Assembly (NCBI GenBank): GCA_021820785.1
Contig: JAKADE010000102.1
Location: 1 to 8,322 of the forward strand
Direction of reading: 5' to 3'
DNA from: Pseudomonadota bacterium
GTDB lineage: Bacteria > Pseudomonadota > Gammaproteobacteria > Steroidobacterales > Steroidobacteraceae
Length of the DNA stretch: 8,322 nt
The notes under the pieces are model-generated. The model did not search any database, had not been told where the DNA came from, and was given only the letters and a program-made list of their open reading frames with translations. Shown in pieces: positions 1 through 6,114 of the stretch (within the stretch, counting starts at the first letter, position 1; each line of letters begins with the position of its first letter). The translations under genes and the position numbers were made by a program.

Positions 1-527
1 ATCGCATTCTGCACGATGTCGCGCTTGTCCTCGAGCGAGGGGTAGATGTTGACCGCCGCGTCGGTGATAAACAGCAGCCGGGGGTAGTGCGGGGCATCGA
101 TCGCGAACACATGACTCACGCGCCGTTCCGTGCGCAATCCCTGGTCAGGATCGACGACCGCATGCATCAGTTCGTCGGTGTGCAGCGCACCTTTCATGAT
201 CGCGGCGACCTCACCGCGGCGCGCCAACTGCACGGCACACTCGGCCGCAGCGTGGCTGTGTTCGGTGTCGATCACGGTGTGCCCGGAGAGCTCCAGGCGC
301 GCGCGGCGGGCGGCTGCGCGGATGCGCCTTTCCGGTCCGATGAAGACCGGACGGATGAGGCCTGCACGCTGGGCTTCGAGGGCCCCGAGCAACGACACCG
401 GATCGACGGGGTGAACCACTGCGGTGCGCAGCGGCGCGTGCCGCCGTGCCAGCGTACAGAGCTGCTCCAGCCGCTTCAGTGCGGGCGGTGCCGCGGGATG
501 GGCGCGGGAGGCGGGTCGGGGGCTCAT
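1..527 (-). CDS. Phosphate acetyl/butyryltransferase family enzyme (3' end outside window)
   Basis: The reading frame opens at ATG 527-525 and has no stop before the left edge, so about 175 N-terminal residues are present. The family (PTA_PTB, PF01515) moves an acyl group between CoA and phosphate, typically acetyl-CoA + Pi to acetyl phosphate + CoA, in the cytosol. The diagnostic stretch lies at residues 110-175: MKGALHTDEL, then GLRTERRVSHVF, then LLFITDAAVN and a final EDKRDIVQNA. This pattern is closest to the PTA domain of MaoC-PTA fusion proteins (enoyl-CoA hydratase/phosphate acetyltransferase). Here there is no MaoC domain. About 17 Pro/Ala/Arg-rich residues precede the fold, so the protein should be the stand-alone type of roughly 300 residues. 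No clear Shine-Dalgarno sequence precedes the ATG. Acetate kinase often follows such genes, but that would lie outside the window. The family call is firm; acetyl versus butyryl or another acyl specificity cannot be read from this part. Confidence 0.9.
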   Translation of the reverse strand, partial: MSPRPASRAHPAAPPALKRLEQLCTLARRHAPLRTAVVHPVDPVSLLGALEAQRAGLIRPVFIGPERRIRAAARRARLELSGHTVIDTEHSHAAAECAVQLARRGEVAAIMKGALHTDELMHAVVDPDQGLRTERRVSHVFAIDAPHYPRLLFITDAAVNIYPSLEDKRDIVQNA

Positions 528-648
528 GGCGACGCGATGCTCGGCTGACGGCAATGCCCGTACTGTGGCACGTTCCGCGGCCCGCTGCCTTTCGCTAAGC
601 GCAAGGTGGCCGAGGGATCCCGCCGCGATCGCCGTCTGGCCTGGATCG

Positions 649-663
649 GCTCACGCAGTGAGC
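649..663. repeat. Perfect inverted repeat, 6-bp arms, 3-base loop
   Basis: The bases read GCTCAC-GCA-GTGAGC, a perfect 6-bp inverted repeat in the gap upstream of the acetyltransferase gene. It could be an operator half-site pair or a small RNA hairpin. No T-tract follows on either strand, so it is not a canonical terminator. It lies about 120 bases upstream of the acetyltransferase start. At this GC content chance occurrence is possible. Confidence 0.35.
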
Positions 664-673
664 AGGTCGTGAG

Positions 674-690
674 GTCCGAGCGGATCGGAC
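674..690. repeat. Perfect inverted repeat, 6-bp arms, 5-base loop
   Basis: The bases read GTCCGA-GCGGA-TCGGAC. The repeat starts 11 bases after the end of the inverted repeat at 649-663. The two arms do not share sequence with the first repeat. Two dyads this close in a short gap could mark a regulator-binding region for the acetyltransferase gene, but this is only suggestive. Confidence 0.3.
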
Positions 691-790
691 AGGCGGTGCA
701 ACCGGGGCGCGGCGGCCGATGCCGCGGATGCTGCCGGCACCAGTCCCCGAATCCGGCCGGACAGGGCCCGCGGGGAGCGGCGCACCGGGT

Positions 791-2563
791 TCATCGGGGC
801 CCGGACGGCTCACCGGGCGGACCGAGCAGCGCGTAGCGCCGGCCCTGAGGCAGGTCATACCGGGCCACGATGCGCGCGGCCCCCGCTCGCTGCAGGCCGC
901 CGGCCGCCCCGTCGCCCGGCGCGTGAGTGGCGCCCAGTGCGCTCAACAGCGGTGTGAACGGGCCTGCGGCATGGCCCGGAAGCAGCACCAGCACGCGCGC
1001 CTCGGGTCCCCGGGTGTCGAACCAGTGCGTCACGGCGGCCGCGGCGTGCCCGTGGACGTTAAGCCGTGTGAAGCGGGTCCGCAGACCGCGATCGAGCATC
1101 GCAATCGTGGTTTCGTCCGGGTTCAGCAGCGCGAGCGGCTCGTGCCGGGTGGCCGCGTGGATGCGCCGTGCCAGCGCCGGCAAGTCCTGCCAGCGGTCGA
1201 TCAGGGGAAAGACCGCGAGGGCGCTGAGACAGAAGGCCGCGGCGTAAGCCGCGTAGGTCCAGGTGAAACTCGTGAGCGCCTCGGCCTTCCGTTGCGCATG
1301 TGCCGCCCGGCGCAACGCCAGGACCATGCACGTTGCTGCCGCGCCGCCACAGGCCAGATCCAGGGCCGCACAGAGCGGGGCGGCGCGCTGCACCAGAGCG
1401 ACGGCGATGGCGAGCGCCGCGAACACGCTGCCGGCGAGGGCAACGGTCCAGCGCGTCCAGCGCAGCGCGCCGCGGGGGGCGAAACCGAGTCGTTGGCATT
1501 CGCTGGCCCACAGGGCGATGAGCAGACTGGCGCCGAGCAGCGCCGGTGCTGCGTACACGTCGCGGGCCGTGGCGGCCAACGACAGCAGCACCAGCCATGG
1601 GAGCGTGGCCGATACGGCGAAGCGCCAGGCCGTACCCTCCGGTCCCGATCGGCGCACGCCGCGCCAGGCGAACAGTGCCGCGGCGATTGCTAGCGCCGTC
1701 CAGGGCAGCAGGTACACCGGCAGCTGCAGGAAATACTTGCCGAAGGTGTTGTGATGCGCCTCGGTGTAGCGGTAGGCCGGCGGGGCGGCGACCGTCATGA
1801 AGCGGCCGACCAGGTTGTACCAGAACAAAACGCGCAGCGCGTGCGCACCGTGCGCGGTGCGTGCCACGGCGAGCAGCCACGGCGCGATGATCGCCGCCTG
1901 CAGGGCGAAGCCGGCATACAACTCCGCACGCACGAGTTCCTTCCAGCGACGCTCCCAGGCGATGAGCGTCAGCAGCGTCAGACCGGGTACCAGCCAGCCC
2001 ACCGCGCTCTTCGCCATGAAGCCTGCGGCGGCGCCGGCGTGCATCAGCAGGTAGCCGCCGAGCTTGCGCCGCCCGGTCGGTGCGCGGTACCCCAGATACG
2101 CGCCCAGCAACGCCACGGCGCAGGCCGCCAGCAGCGGCGCGTCCGGCGCGAGCCACATCGAGACCCGGTACGCGGTGATCGCGCTGCCCGCCACCAGAGC
2201 CGCCACGACGGCAGCCGGGAGGCCGTCGAGCGCCCATCCCAGCGCACCCATCGCCAGCGCCAGAATGAGAGCGTAGAGGAGATTCGGCAGACGCAGCGTC
2301 GCGGCATGGTCGCCGAAGGCACGCAGACTCAGTGCCGCCGCCCAGTATGTGAGCGGCGGCTTCTCGAGGAAGGCCTGCGCGGCCAGATGCGGCAGGACCC
2401 AATGGCGCTGACCGGCCATGCGCCAGGCGATGTCGGCGACCCGCGGCTCATCGGGCGTCCACAGGCCCCGCCCGAGCGTCCCGACCACCCACATCGGCGA
2501 GAGCGCGAGCAGCACCGGCGCGATCCAGCGGGTTGATGCGGGCTTCGATGGCAACGGCGGCAT
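791..2563 (-). CDS. ArnT-like (GT39 / PMT family) polytopic membrane glycosyltransferase
   Basis: This 590-residue protein has about 12-13 hydrophobic segments spread over residues 13-460 and a C-terminal soluble tail of about 130 residues, the topology of ArnT-type transferases. These move sugars from polyprenyl-phosphate donors onto lipid A, protein or other glycans on the periplasmic face of the inner membrane. Family marks are visible. The first periplasmic loop has WTPDEPRVADIAWRM with the acidic pair at residues 38-39. It is followed by LEKPPLTYW at about 66-74, whose Lys matches the conserved ArnT lysine. A second acidic residue sits in MWLAPDAPL (about 141), and RDVYAAPA (about 334-341) resembles the ArnT R-x-x-Y-x-x-P segment. 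I chose ATG 2563; a GTG two codons upstream (2569) is also possible. Neither has a clear Shine-Dalgarno sequence. It is the last gene of the minus-strand run, 42 bases after the diguanylate cyclase. Donor sugar and acceptor cannot be told from sequence. Confidence 0.88.
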   Translation of the reverse strand: MPPLPSKPASTRWIAPVLLALSPMWVVGTLGRGLWTPDEPRVADIAWRMAGQRHWVLPHLAAQAFLEKPPLTYWAAALSLRAFGDHAATLRLPNLLYALILALAMGALGWALDGLPAAVVAALVAGSAITAYRVSMWLAPDAPLLAACAVALLGAYLGYRAPTGRRKLGGYLLMHAGAAAGFMAKSAVGWLVPGLTLLTLIAWERRWKELVRAELYAGFALQAAIIAPWLLAVARTAHGAHALRVLFWYNLVGRFMTVAAPPAYRYTEAHHNTFGKYFLQLPVYLLPWTALAIAAALFAWRGVRRSGPEGTAWRFAVSATLPWLVLLSLAATARDVYAAPALLGASLLIALWASECQRLGFAPRGALRWTRWTVALAGSVFAALAIAVALVQRAAPLCAALDLACGGAAATCMVLALRRAAHAQRKAEALTSFTWTYAAYAAAFCLSALAVFPLIDRWQDLPALARRIHAATRHEPLALLNPDETTIAMLDRGLRTRFTRLNVHGHAAAAVTHWFDTRGPEARVLVLLPGHAAGPFTPLLSALGATHAPGDGAAGGLQRAGAARIVARYDLPQGRRYALLGPPGEPSGPR

Positions 2564-2580
2564 GCGCACCGATTATGCAC

Positions 2581-2599
2581 TGAGGCGTGCGCCGCCTCA
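2581..2599 (-). repeat. 7-bp stem-loop between the diguanylate cyclase and glycosyltransferase genes
   Basis: TGAGGCG and CGCCTCA form a perfect 7-bp inverted repeat around a 5-base loop, between the stop codon of the diguanylate cyclase and the start of the glycosyltransferase. In the direction of transcription the stem is followed by GTGCATAATC rather than a T-run, so it does not look like an intrinsic terminator. It could be an mRNA-processing or stability element, an attenuator, or a structure close to the ribosome-binding region of the next gene. Confidence 0.5.
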
Positions 2600-2605
2600 C
2601 CGGAC

Positions 2606-4228
2606 TCAGTCGGCTTGCGAGGGCGCGAAGTAGACGCGGCCGCGCCCGGACTGCTTCGAGGTGTACATGGCCGCATCTGCCCGGCGCATCAGCGCGGCCG
2701 GGGAGTCCTCCGTGGCGCGCGCCTGTGCCACACCGATGCTGGCACCGATCCGTACCTGCGTGCCGCTCTCCAGGCGCAGCGGAGCGCTGAGTCTTTCGAT
2801 GATGCCGCCGGCGATCTCCCCGGCACGCTGTACGTGCCCGGCACCGAGCAGCACGGCGACGAACTCGTCACCGCCGATCCGCGCCACCAGATCACCGGCG
2901 CGCACTGCCGACTCGATGAGGCGGCCGACTGCGCGCAGGACCTCGTCTCCGGCTGCGTGACCCAGCGTGTCGTTGACCTCCTTGAACCAGTCGAGGTCGA
3001 TGGCCAGCAGCGCCAGCGTGTCGTGCGCCGCGCGGGCGCCGAACAGTCGCGTCAGCGCCTCGTCGAGACCACGGCGATTGAGCAGCCCGGTGAGCGGATC
3101 GTGCATGGCGAGTGCCTCGGCGGCGGCCACGGAGCGCTTCCGCTCGGTGATGTCATGCACGACCCCGAGCAGCTGGTCGGGGCCGAGCGGATTGATCGAC
3201 AGCTCGATCCACCGGCCGCTCGATCCGGTGTGCCCGGGTAGCTCGAGGTCGGCTTCGTACGACTGGGCGCCGAGCAGCGCGCAGCGCAGCATGTTCTCGA
3301 TCTGCAGCGCGCGCGGTGCGAGCGGCGGCAGCCTGCTCAAAGTCTCCCCCGCGCGCGGTTCGCTCTCGAGCGCCAGCAGGCGCACGAACGCCGGGTTCCA
3401 GGACTGCAGCGCACCCTGTGCATCCATGATGAACATGCCGAGTTCGGTCTGGTTCAGCACCAAACGCAGCTTGCGGTCGGACAGCTCGTGCTGAATGCGC
3501 AGCGTGCGCTCGGCCGACACCAGAGCATCGAGGTGGCCGAGCAGGCCATTGACGTCGGCGACCAGTTGGCCGATCTCATCCGCCTCGTTGCCGCTCGGCA
3601 CCAGCAGCGCAGGGCTGCCGGTGGTGCGCGGCCGGTGCAGCTCGATGGACAGTCGCTTGATCGGATCAGTGACGACGAGGAAGACCACCAGAGCGGTCCC
3701 GGCGGAAATCACCAGCACTTCTGCGGCGAGAATGGCCAGCACGACGCGCGTGTAGCTCCAGGCTCGGGCCCGCAGATGCGCCCGCGAAAGATACAGCGTG
3801 ATGGTGCCGACAATGCTGTGCGCGTCGAACGGAGAATGAATGGCCTGCACGATCTTGCTCAGATGTCCCTGTGGCGCTGCGGCTGCGCCACGAAACGTCT
3901 GATACAGGAGTGTGCCGCCGGCGCTGATGCGCACGCCGCCGACGGCGTGCGTTTTCATCAGGCCGGTGGCGATTTCGCGCGCCAGTGTCTGATCGTGCAG
4001 GTAACAGGCGATCTTGGCGGTGTTCTCCACCGTGGCCACGAGCTGCTGCAGCTGACTGACGAGCCGCGCATCTTCGTGACGCTCGACGATGTGCGCGGAG
4101 GCCAGCGCGAAGGCCAGACCGAGCAGCAGCGCCAGCGCGAAGATGAGGGCTGTGGCGCGCAGCACCAGACTGCGCGGGGCGGTGCGGGCGGCAAGACGCC
4201 GCAGCGTTTCAATGGGGGCCCAGGTCAA
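2606..4228 (-). CDS. Membrane-bound diguanylate cyclase: periplasmic sensor, HAMP, PAS, GGDEF
   Basis: This 540-residue protein is predicted to make cyclic di-GMP from two GTP. The order is: short cationic N-terminus; membrane helix about 22-45; periplasmic loop about 46-160; second helix about 162-187; HAMP-like linker about 188-240; PAS about 252-365, ending in the typical GVVHDITERKR; GGDEF domain about 372-535. The catalytic motif is intact (IGGDEF, residues 451-456). An RxxD product-inhibition site (R443-D446) sits exactly five residues before it, so feedback control by c-di-GMP is expected. DPLTGLLNRRGLDE and DLDWFKEVNDTLGHAAGDEVL are canonical. The periplasmic loop (TVENTAKIACYLHDQTLARE) resembles the CHASE8-type sensor of YfiN/TpbB. 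The start is TTG, supported by GAGG seven bases upstream and by the cationic leader before helix 1. It overlaps the upstream PstS-like gene by 20 bases, suggesting translational coupling. No EAL domain is present. Confidence 0.93.
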   Translation of the reverse strand: MTWAPIETLRRLAARTAPRSLVLRATALIFALALLLGLAFALASAHIVERHEDARLVSQLQQLVATVENTAKIACYLHDQTLAREIATGLMKTHAVGGVRISAGGTLLYQTFRGAAAAPQGHLSKIVQAIHSPFDAHSIVGTITLYLSRAHLRARAWSYTRVVLAILAAEVLVISAGTALVVFLVVTDPIKRLSIELHRPRTTGSPALLVPSGNEADEIGQLVADVNGLLGHLDALVSAERTLRIQHELSDRKLRLVLNQTELGMFIMDAQGALQSWNPAFVRLLALESEPRAGETLSRLPPLAPRALQIENMLRCALLGAQSYEADLELPGHTGSSGRWIELSINPLGPDQLLGVVHDITERKRSVAAAEALAMHDPLTGLLNRRGLDEALTRLFGARAAHDTLALLAIDLDWFKEVNDTLGHAAGDEVLRAVGRLIESAVRAGDLVARIGGDEFVAVLLGAGHVQRAGEIAGGIIERLSAPLRLESGTQVRIGASIGVAQARATEDSPAALMRRADAAMYTSKQSGRGRVYFAPSQAD

Positions 4229-4661
4229 GGACGATCCTCACGCGAGGGGAGATCGCCGTGCGTGGCACGTAGGCGATGGCATTCGGATTGTCGGCCACCA
4301 GTTGCACGGCTGCGTGCGGGCTCTGGACCCGGTAGGGCGGACTCGCCTGTCCGGAGAACACCAGCCGCGCCCAGTACGAGCCCACTTGCGCGAGACTCCA
4401 GTGCACCAGCTGTGCATAGAACTGCGCGCGCGCGGCGCCGCCGGACAGGTCGATGGGCAGCGCTGGCGCGCCCGTGGGCAGCTGGCGCAGCCGGCCCATG
4501 AAGATATCGATGACCTGATTGCGTGTCAGGTGCGCGACATGAGCGGCAGGATTGACGATGACCACCAGATCCTGTTCGGCCGCAGGACTGGCGCGGGCCG
4601 CCGCGCCCAGTGCGTTCGGCAGGGCCGGGAGCATCAGCAGCATGACGGGCAGGAGGCGCAT
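4209..4661 (-). CDS. Small PstS-like periplasmic phosphate-binding-type protein
   Basis: This 150-residue protein begins with a signal peptide (MRLLPVMLLMLPALPNALGA, cleavage probably near residues 20-27). The rest matches the PBP-like/PstS fold (PF12849-type): LTRNQVIDIFMGRLRQLPTG at about 45-64, a conserved R followed by F at 78-81, SYWARLVFSGQASPP at about 95-109, and VADNPNAIAYV at about 122-132. Full PstS proteins are over 300 residues with two lobes; this one is about half that, so it is unlikely to be the solute-binding subunit of an ABC importer, and no permease or ATPase partner is adjacent. It starts 4 bases after the stop of the beta-barrel gene (TGA-CGCC-ATG) without an evident Shine-Dalgarno sequence, so reinitiation is likely. 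Its 3' end overlaps the diguanylate cyclase by 20 bases. I infer a periplasmic ligand sensor or regulator for that enzyme. Whether it binds phosphate is not shown. Confidence 0.85.
   Translation of the reverse strand: MRLLPVMLLMLPALPNALGAAARASPAAEQDLVVIVNPAAHVAHLTRNQVIDIFMGRLRQLPTGAPALPIDLSGGAARAQFYAQLVHWSLAQVGSYWARLVFSGQASPPYRVQSPHAAVQLVADNPNAIAYVPRTAISPRVRIVLDLGPH
4234..4240 (-). promoter_or_regulatory. Shine-Dalgarno sequence that supports the TTG start of the diguanylate cyclase
   Basis: On the minus strand the bases read TGAGGAT, with GAGG (4239-4236) seven bases before TTG 4228-4226. The site lies inside the last codons of the PstS-like gene. It is the clearest ribosome-binding site in the window. 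The next alternative start, a GTG at codon 22, would remove the positively charged leader before the first membrane helix. Confidence 0.65.
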
Positions 4662-4665
4662 GGCG

Positions 4666-5934
4666 TCAGAAGGCGAAGTCGACGGCGAGGCTCGCGACCG
4701 TCATCGAATCGCGGTTGGGGGGCGGGACGTTGGTATCGAAGATCAGCGCACTGTGCGCGAGCCATATGTGATCGAGCTGAACCTTGAAGTCCATGTGCGG
4801 TGCGAAATCATAGCGCGCGCCGAGCGACAGATCCCGCTGCGTGGTCTGAAGGAACGTCTGCGCCTGCGCGGCGCCGGCGATGAGCGGGGCGAACACGGGT
4901 AGCGGCGGCAGGCCCGTCGGCCGCGCCTGGCCGAAGCTCTCGGAGACGGAGAACACGGCGAACGGCGTGATTTGTTTGACCCGCCAGCCGAGCAGCACAT
5001 AGCCGGTATTCTCGTTCGGACCCACCGGATTGTGCGAATCGAAGCGAACCAGTACCGCCGTGGCGCGCAGGTGGCTGCCGGTGTAGTTGGTTCCGGTCTC
5101 GACGGCGTAGGTGTTTTGCGGGGTGCGCAGCAGCGAGCCGGCCAGCCGCATCGCCTGCGGGACGGCGGTTGCATCGAGGCCGGCGGCGAGGCCGGCGAAC
5201 GGCGCTGCGCTGCGCTGCGAGAGGCGCACCACGGCGAGGCGGGTCTCCCAGTTGCCATCGATATAGTCGGCGGACAGGCCGAACATGTTGTTGTTGCTGA
5301 AGTCGACAGTGCCGCCGCCGGCGGTCGCGAAACGGAAGGGAATCTGGCCGCCGAATGCGCGCAGCCGGATCACCGCGGCGCCGAATGCCCGGGAGTAGGT
5401 AGCGTCGGCGCCATCGAAGTCGGCGCTGGCGAGGATGCCGTAGACTTCCGGCGGCGGGCGTACGGTGAGGTAGGCGTAGCCCACATCGAGCGCATCGCCG
5501 AGCAGATAAATGCTCAGGCCAATGCGCCCGGCCCGCAGCATCCAGGCCGGACTCGGCTCGTAGCGCAGGAAGGCACGTGACAATACCGGCCGCCAGCGGC
5601 CCGTGGCGTCCCGGCGCGCGACCCCCTGAACCTCAGCGCTCAGTCCGAAGTCCGTGCGGCCGGTCAGCTGTGCGCCGAGCACCGAGTCGGTACCGAAGTC
5701 GACCTCGCCAGCGCGCGCTCCGCGTCCCTGACCGATGTCGCGGCGGAACGCCAGGCCGCGGCTGTTCTGGTAGACGGCACCCAGGGTACCGAAGGCGTTC
5801 CAGTGCAGCGCCGGGGTGTCCAGAGTGTCTGCGTGAGCGCCGCTCCCTGCGGCCAGCAGCAGCGCGCACAGCACCCCGATCCTCGGGACGCCGCGGCGGT
5901 GCGGGCTCGGACTCAATGGAAGGGGCCCCGGCAC
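4666..5934 (-). CDS. Porin-like outer-membrane beta-barrel protein
   Basis: From GTG 5934 the product is 422 residues. After an Arg-rich leader (HRRGVPRIG) comes a hydrophobic core (VLCALLLAAGSG) and an AHA-D cleavage site near residue 35. The mature part is rich in alternating aromatic and polar strands (LHWNAFGTLGAVYQNSRG, AFLRYEPSPAWMLRAGRIG, VSADYIDGNWETRLAVVRL-like segments). It ends in VASLAVDFAF, with the C-terminal Phe that barrel proteins need for insertion. It should sit in the outer membrane; its substrate is unknown, and I do not recognise a named porin. No ATG lies near the signal peptide. GTG 5934 (GGGG eight bases upstream) and TTG 5916 are both possible. The frame stays open upstream to about 6471, but that part lacks barrel character and overlaps the ABC gene. 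It is the first gene of the barrel/PstS-like/diguanylate cyclase unit. Confidence 0.82.
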   Translation of the reverse strand: MPGPLPLSPSPHRRGVPRIGVLCALLLAAGSGAHADTLDTPALHWNAFGTLGAVYQNSRGLAFRRDIGQGRGARAGEVDFGTDSVLGAQLTGRTDFGLSAEVQGVARRDATGRWRPVLSRAFLRYEPSPAWMLRAGRIGLSIYLLGDALDVGYAYLTVRPPPEVYGILASADFDGADATYSRAFGAAVIRLRAFGGQIPFRFATAGGGTVDFSNNNMFGLSADYIDGNWETRLAVVRLSQRSAAPFAGLAAGLDATAVPQAMRLAGSLLRTPQNTYAVETGTNYTGSHLRATAVLVRFDSHNPVGPNENTGYVLLGWRVKQITPFAVFSVSESFGQARPTGLPPLPVFAPLIAGAAQAQTFLQTTQRDLSLGARYDFAPHMDFKVQLDHIWLAHSALIFDTNVPPPNRDSMTVASLAVDFAF

Positions 5935-6114
5935 GACAGTGACCCCAGGGTGTCCCCCTTGGGGGCTGTACCACTCATGGCCGCAGGATAAGTTCAACGT
6001 CCGCCCGGGGTCTGAGACGTCCTTCTCGTTCCGCTTGTGCCTGGCGCGGCCGGCCGCAGTGCGCTGCGGCGGGTTGTGCAAAGATAGGCATTTCCACCAT
6101 CCTGATGCATCGTC
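5935..6114. promoter_or_regulatory. Divergent intergenic region between the barrel-led operon and the ABC ATPase gene
   Basis: These 180 bases must hold the start signals of both divergent units. On the minus strand a TTGAAC (5996-5991) resembles a -35 box, but no good -10 follows at standard spacing. On the plus strand TTGTGC (6074-6079) is a weak -35 candidate, also without a good -10. Several dyads are present: CCCCC-TT-GGGGG at 5954-5965 within the barrel gene's likely leader, GCGGCCGGCCGC at 6046-6057, a 7-bp stem-loop at 6053-6070, GATGCATC at 6104-6111, and CGTCATGACG at 6111-6120 spanning the ABC start codon. Which of them, if any, are protein-binding sites is not known. Confidence 0.5.
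6053..6070. repeat. Perfect 7-bp inverted repeat in the divergent promoter region
   Basis: GCCGCAG-TGCG-CTGCGGC forms a 7-bp stem with a 4-base loop, 44 bases before the ABC ATPase start and about 120 bases before the barrel gene start. It sits between the two possible promoters, where a shared operator would be expected. It overlaps the 12-bp palindrome at 6046-6057. Confidence 0.4.

Larger units (their letters stand above)
528..790. other. Non-coding gap between two co-directional minus-strand genes
   Basis: These 263 bases separate the end of the glycosyltransferase gene from the start of the acetyltransferase gene, both on the minus strand. The short open frames inside are Arg/Pro/Ser-rich shadows with no recognisable protein. 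I see no stem followed by a T-run on either strand, so no intrinsic terminator can be assigned to the glycosyltransferase. The promoter of the acetyltransferase presumably lies here, but no convincing -35/-10 pair stands out. Two short perfect inverted repeats (649-663 and 674-690) are listed separately. Confidence 0.6.

Noticed and set aside
566..581. Sigma-54-like TGGCACG motif on the plus strand
   Set aside because: The -12 half (GCGGC) lacks the required GC placement and the site points away from the acetyltransferase gene.
649..690. Inverted repeats as intrinsic terminators for the glycosyltransferase operon
   Set aside because: No T-run follows either stem in the direction of transcription, and they lie over 100 bases after the stop codon.
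595..858. Small minus-strand open frame of 87 codons across the end of the glycosyltransferase gene
   Set aside because: Pro/Arg/Ser-rich product with no motif; it overlaps the real gene by 68 bases in another frame.
719..1693. Long plus-strand open frame (324 codons) opposite the glycosyltransferase
   Set aside because: Its product is Arg/Gly/Gln-rich with no domain or hydrophobic pattern, while the opposite strand has a clear 12-13-helix transferase. It is an antisense shadow of high GC content.
2572..2577. CATAAT on the minus strand as a -10 box for the glycosyltransferase
   Set aside because: The implied transcription start would fall at or within the start codons, and the -35 at 17-base spacing (GTGAGG) matches poorly.
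3488..4501. Plus-strand open frame of 337 codons opposite the diguanylate cyclase and PstS-like genes
   Set aside because: No recognisable motifs and low-complexity composition; both genes on the other strand have intact family motifs.
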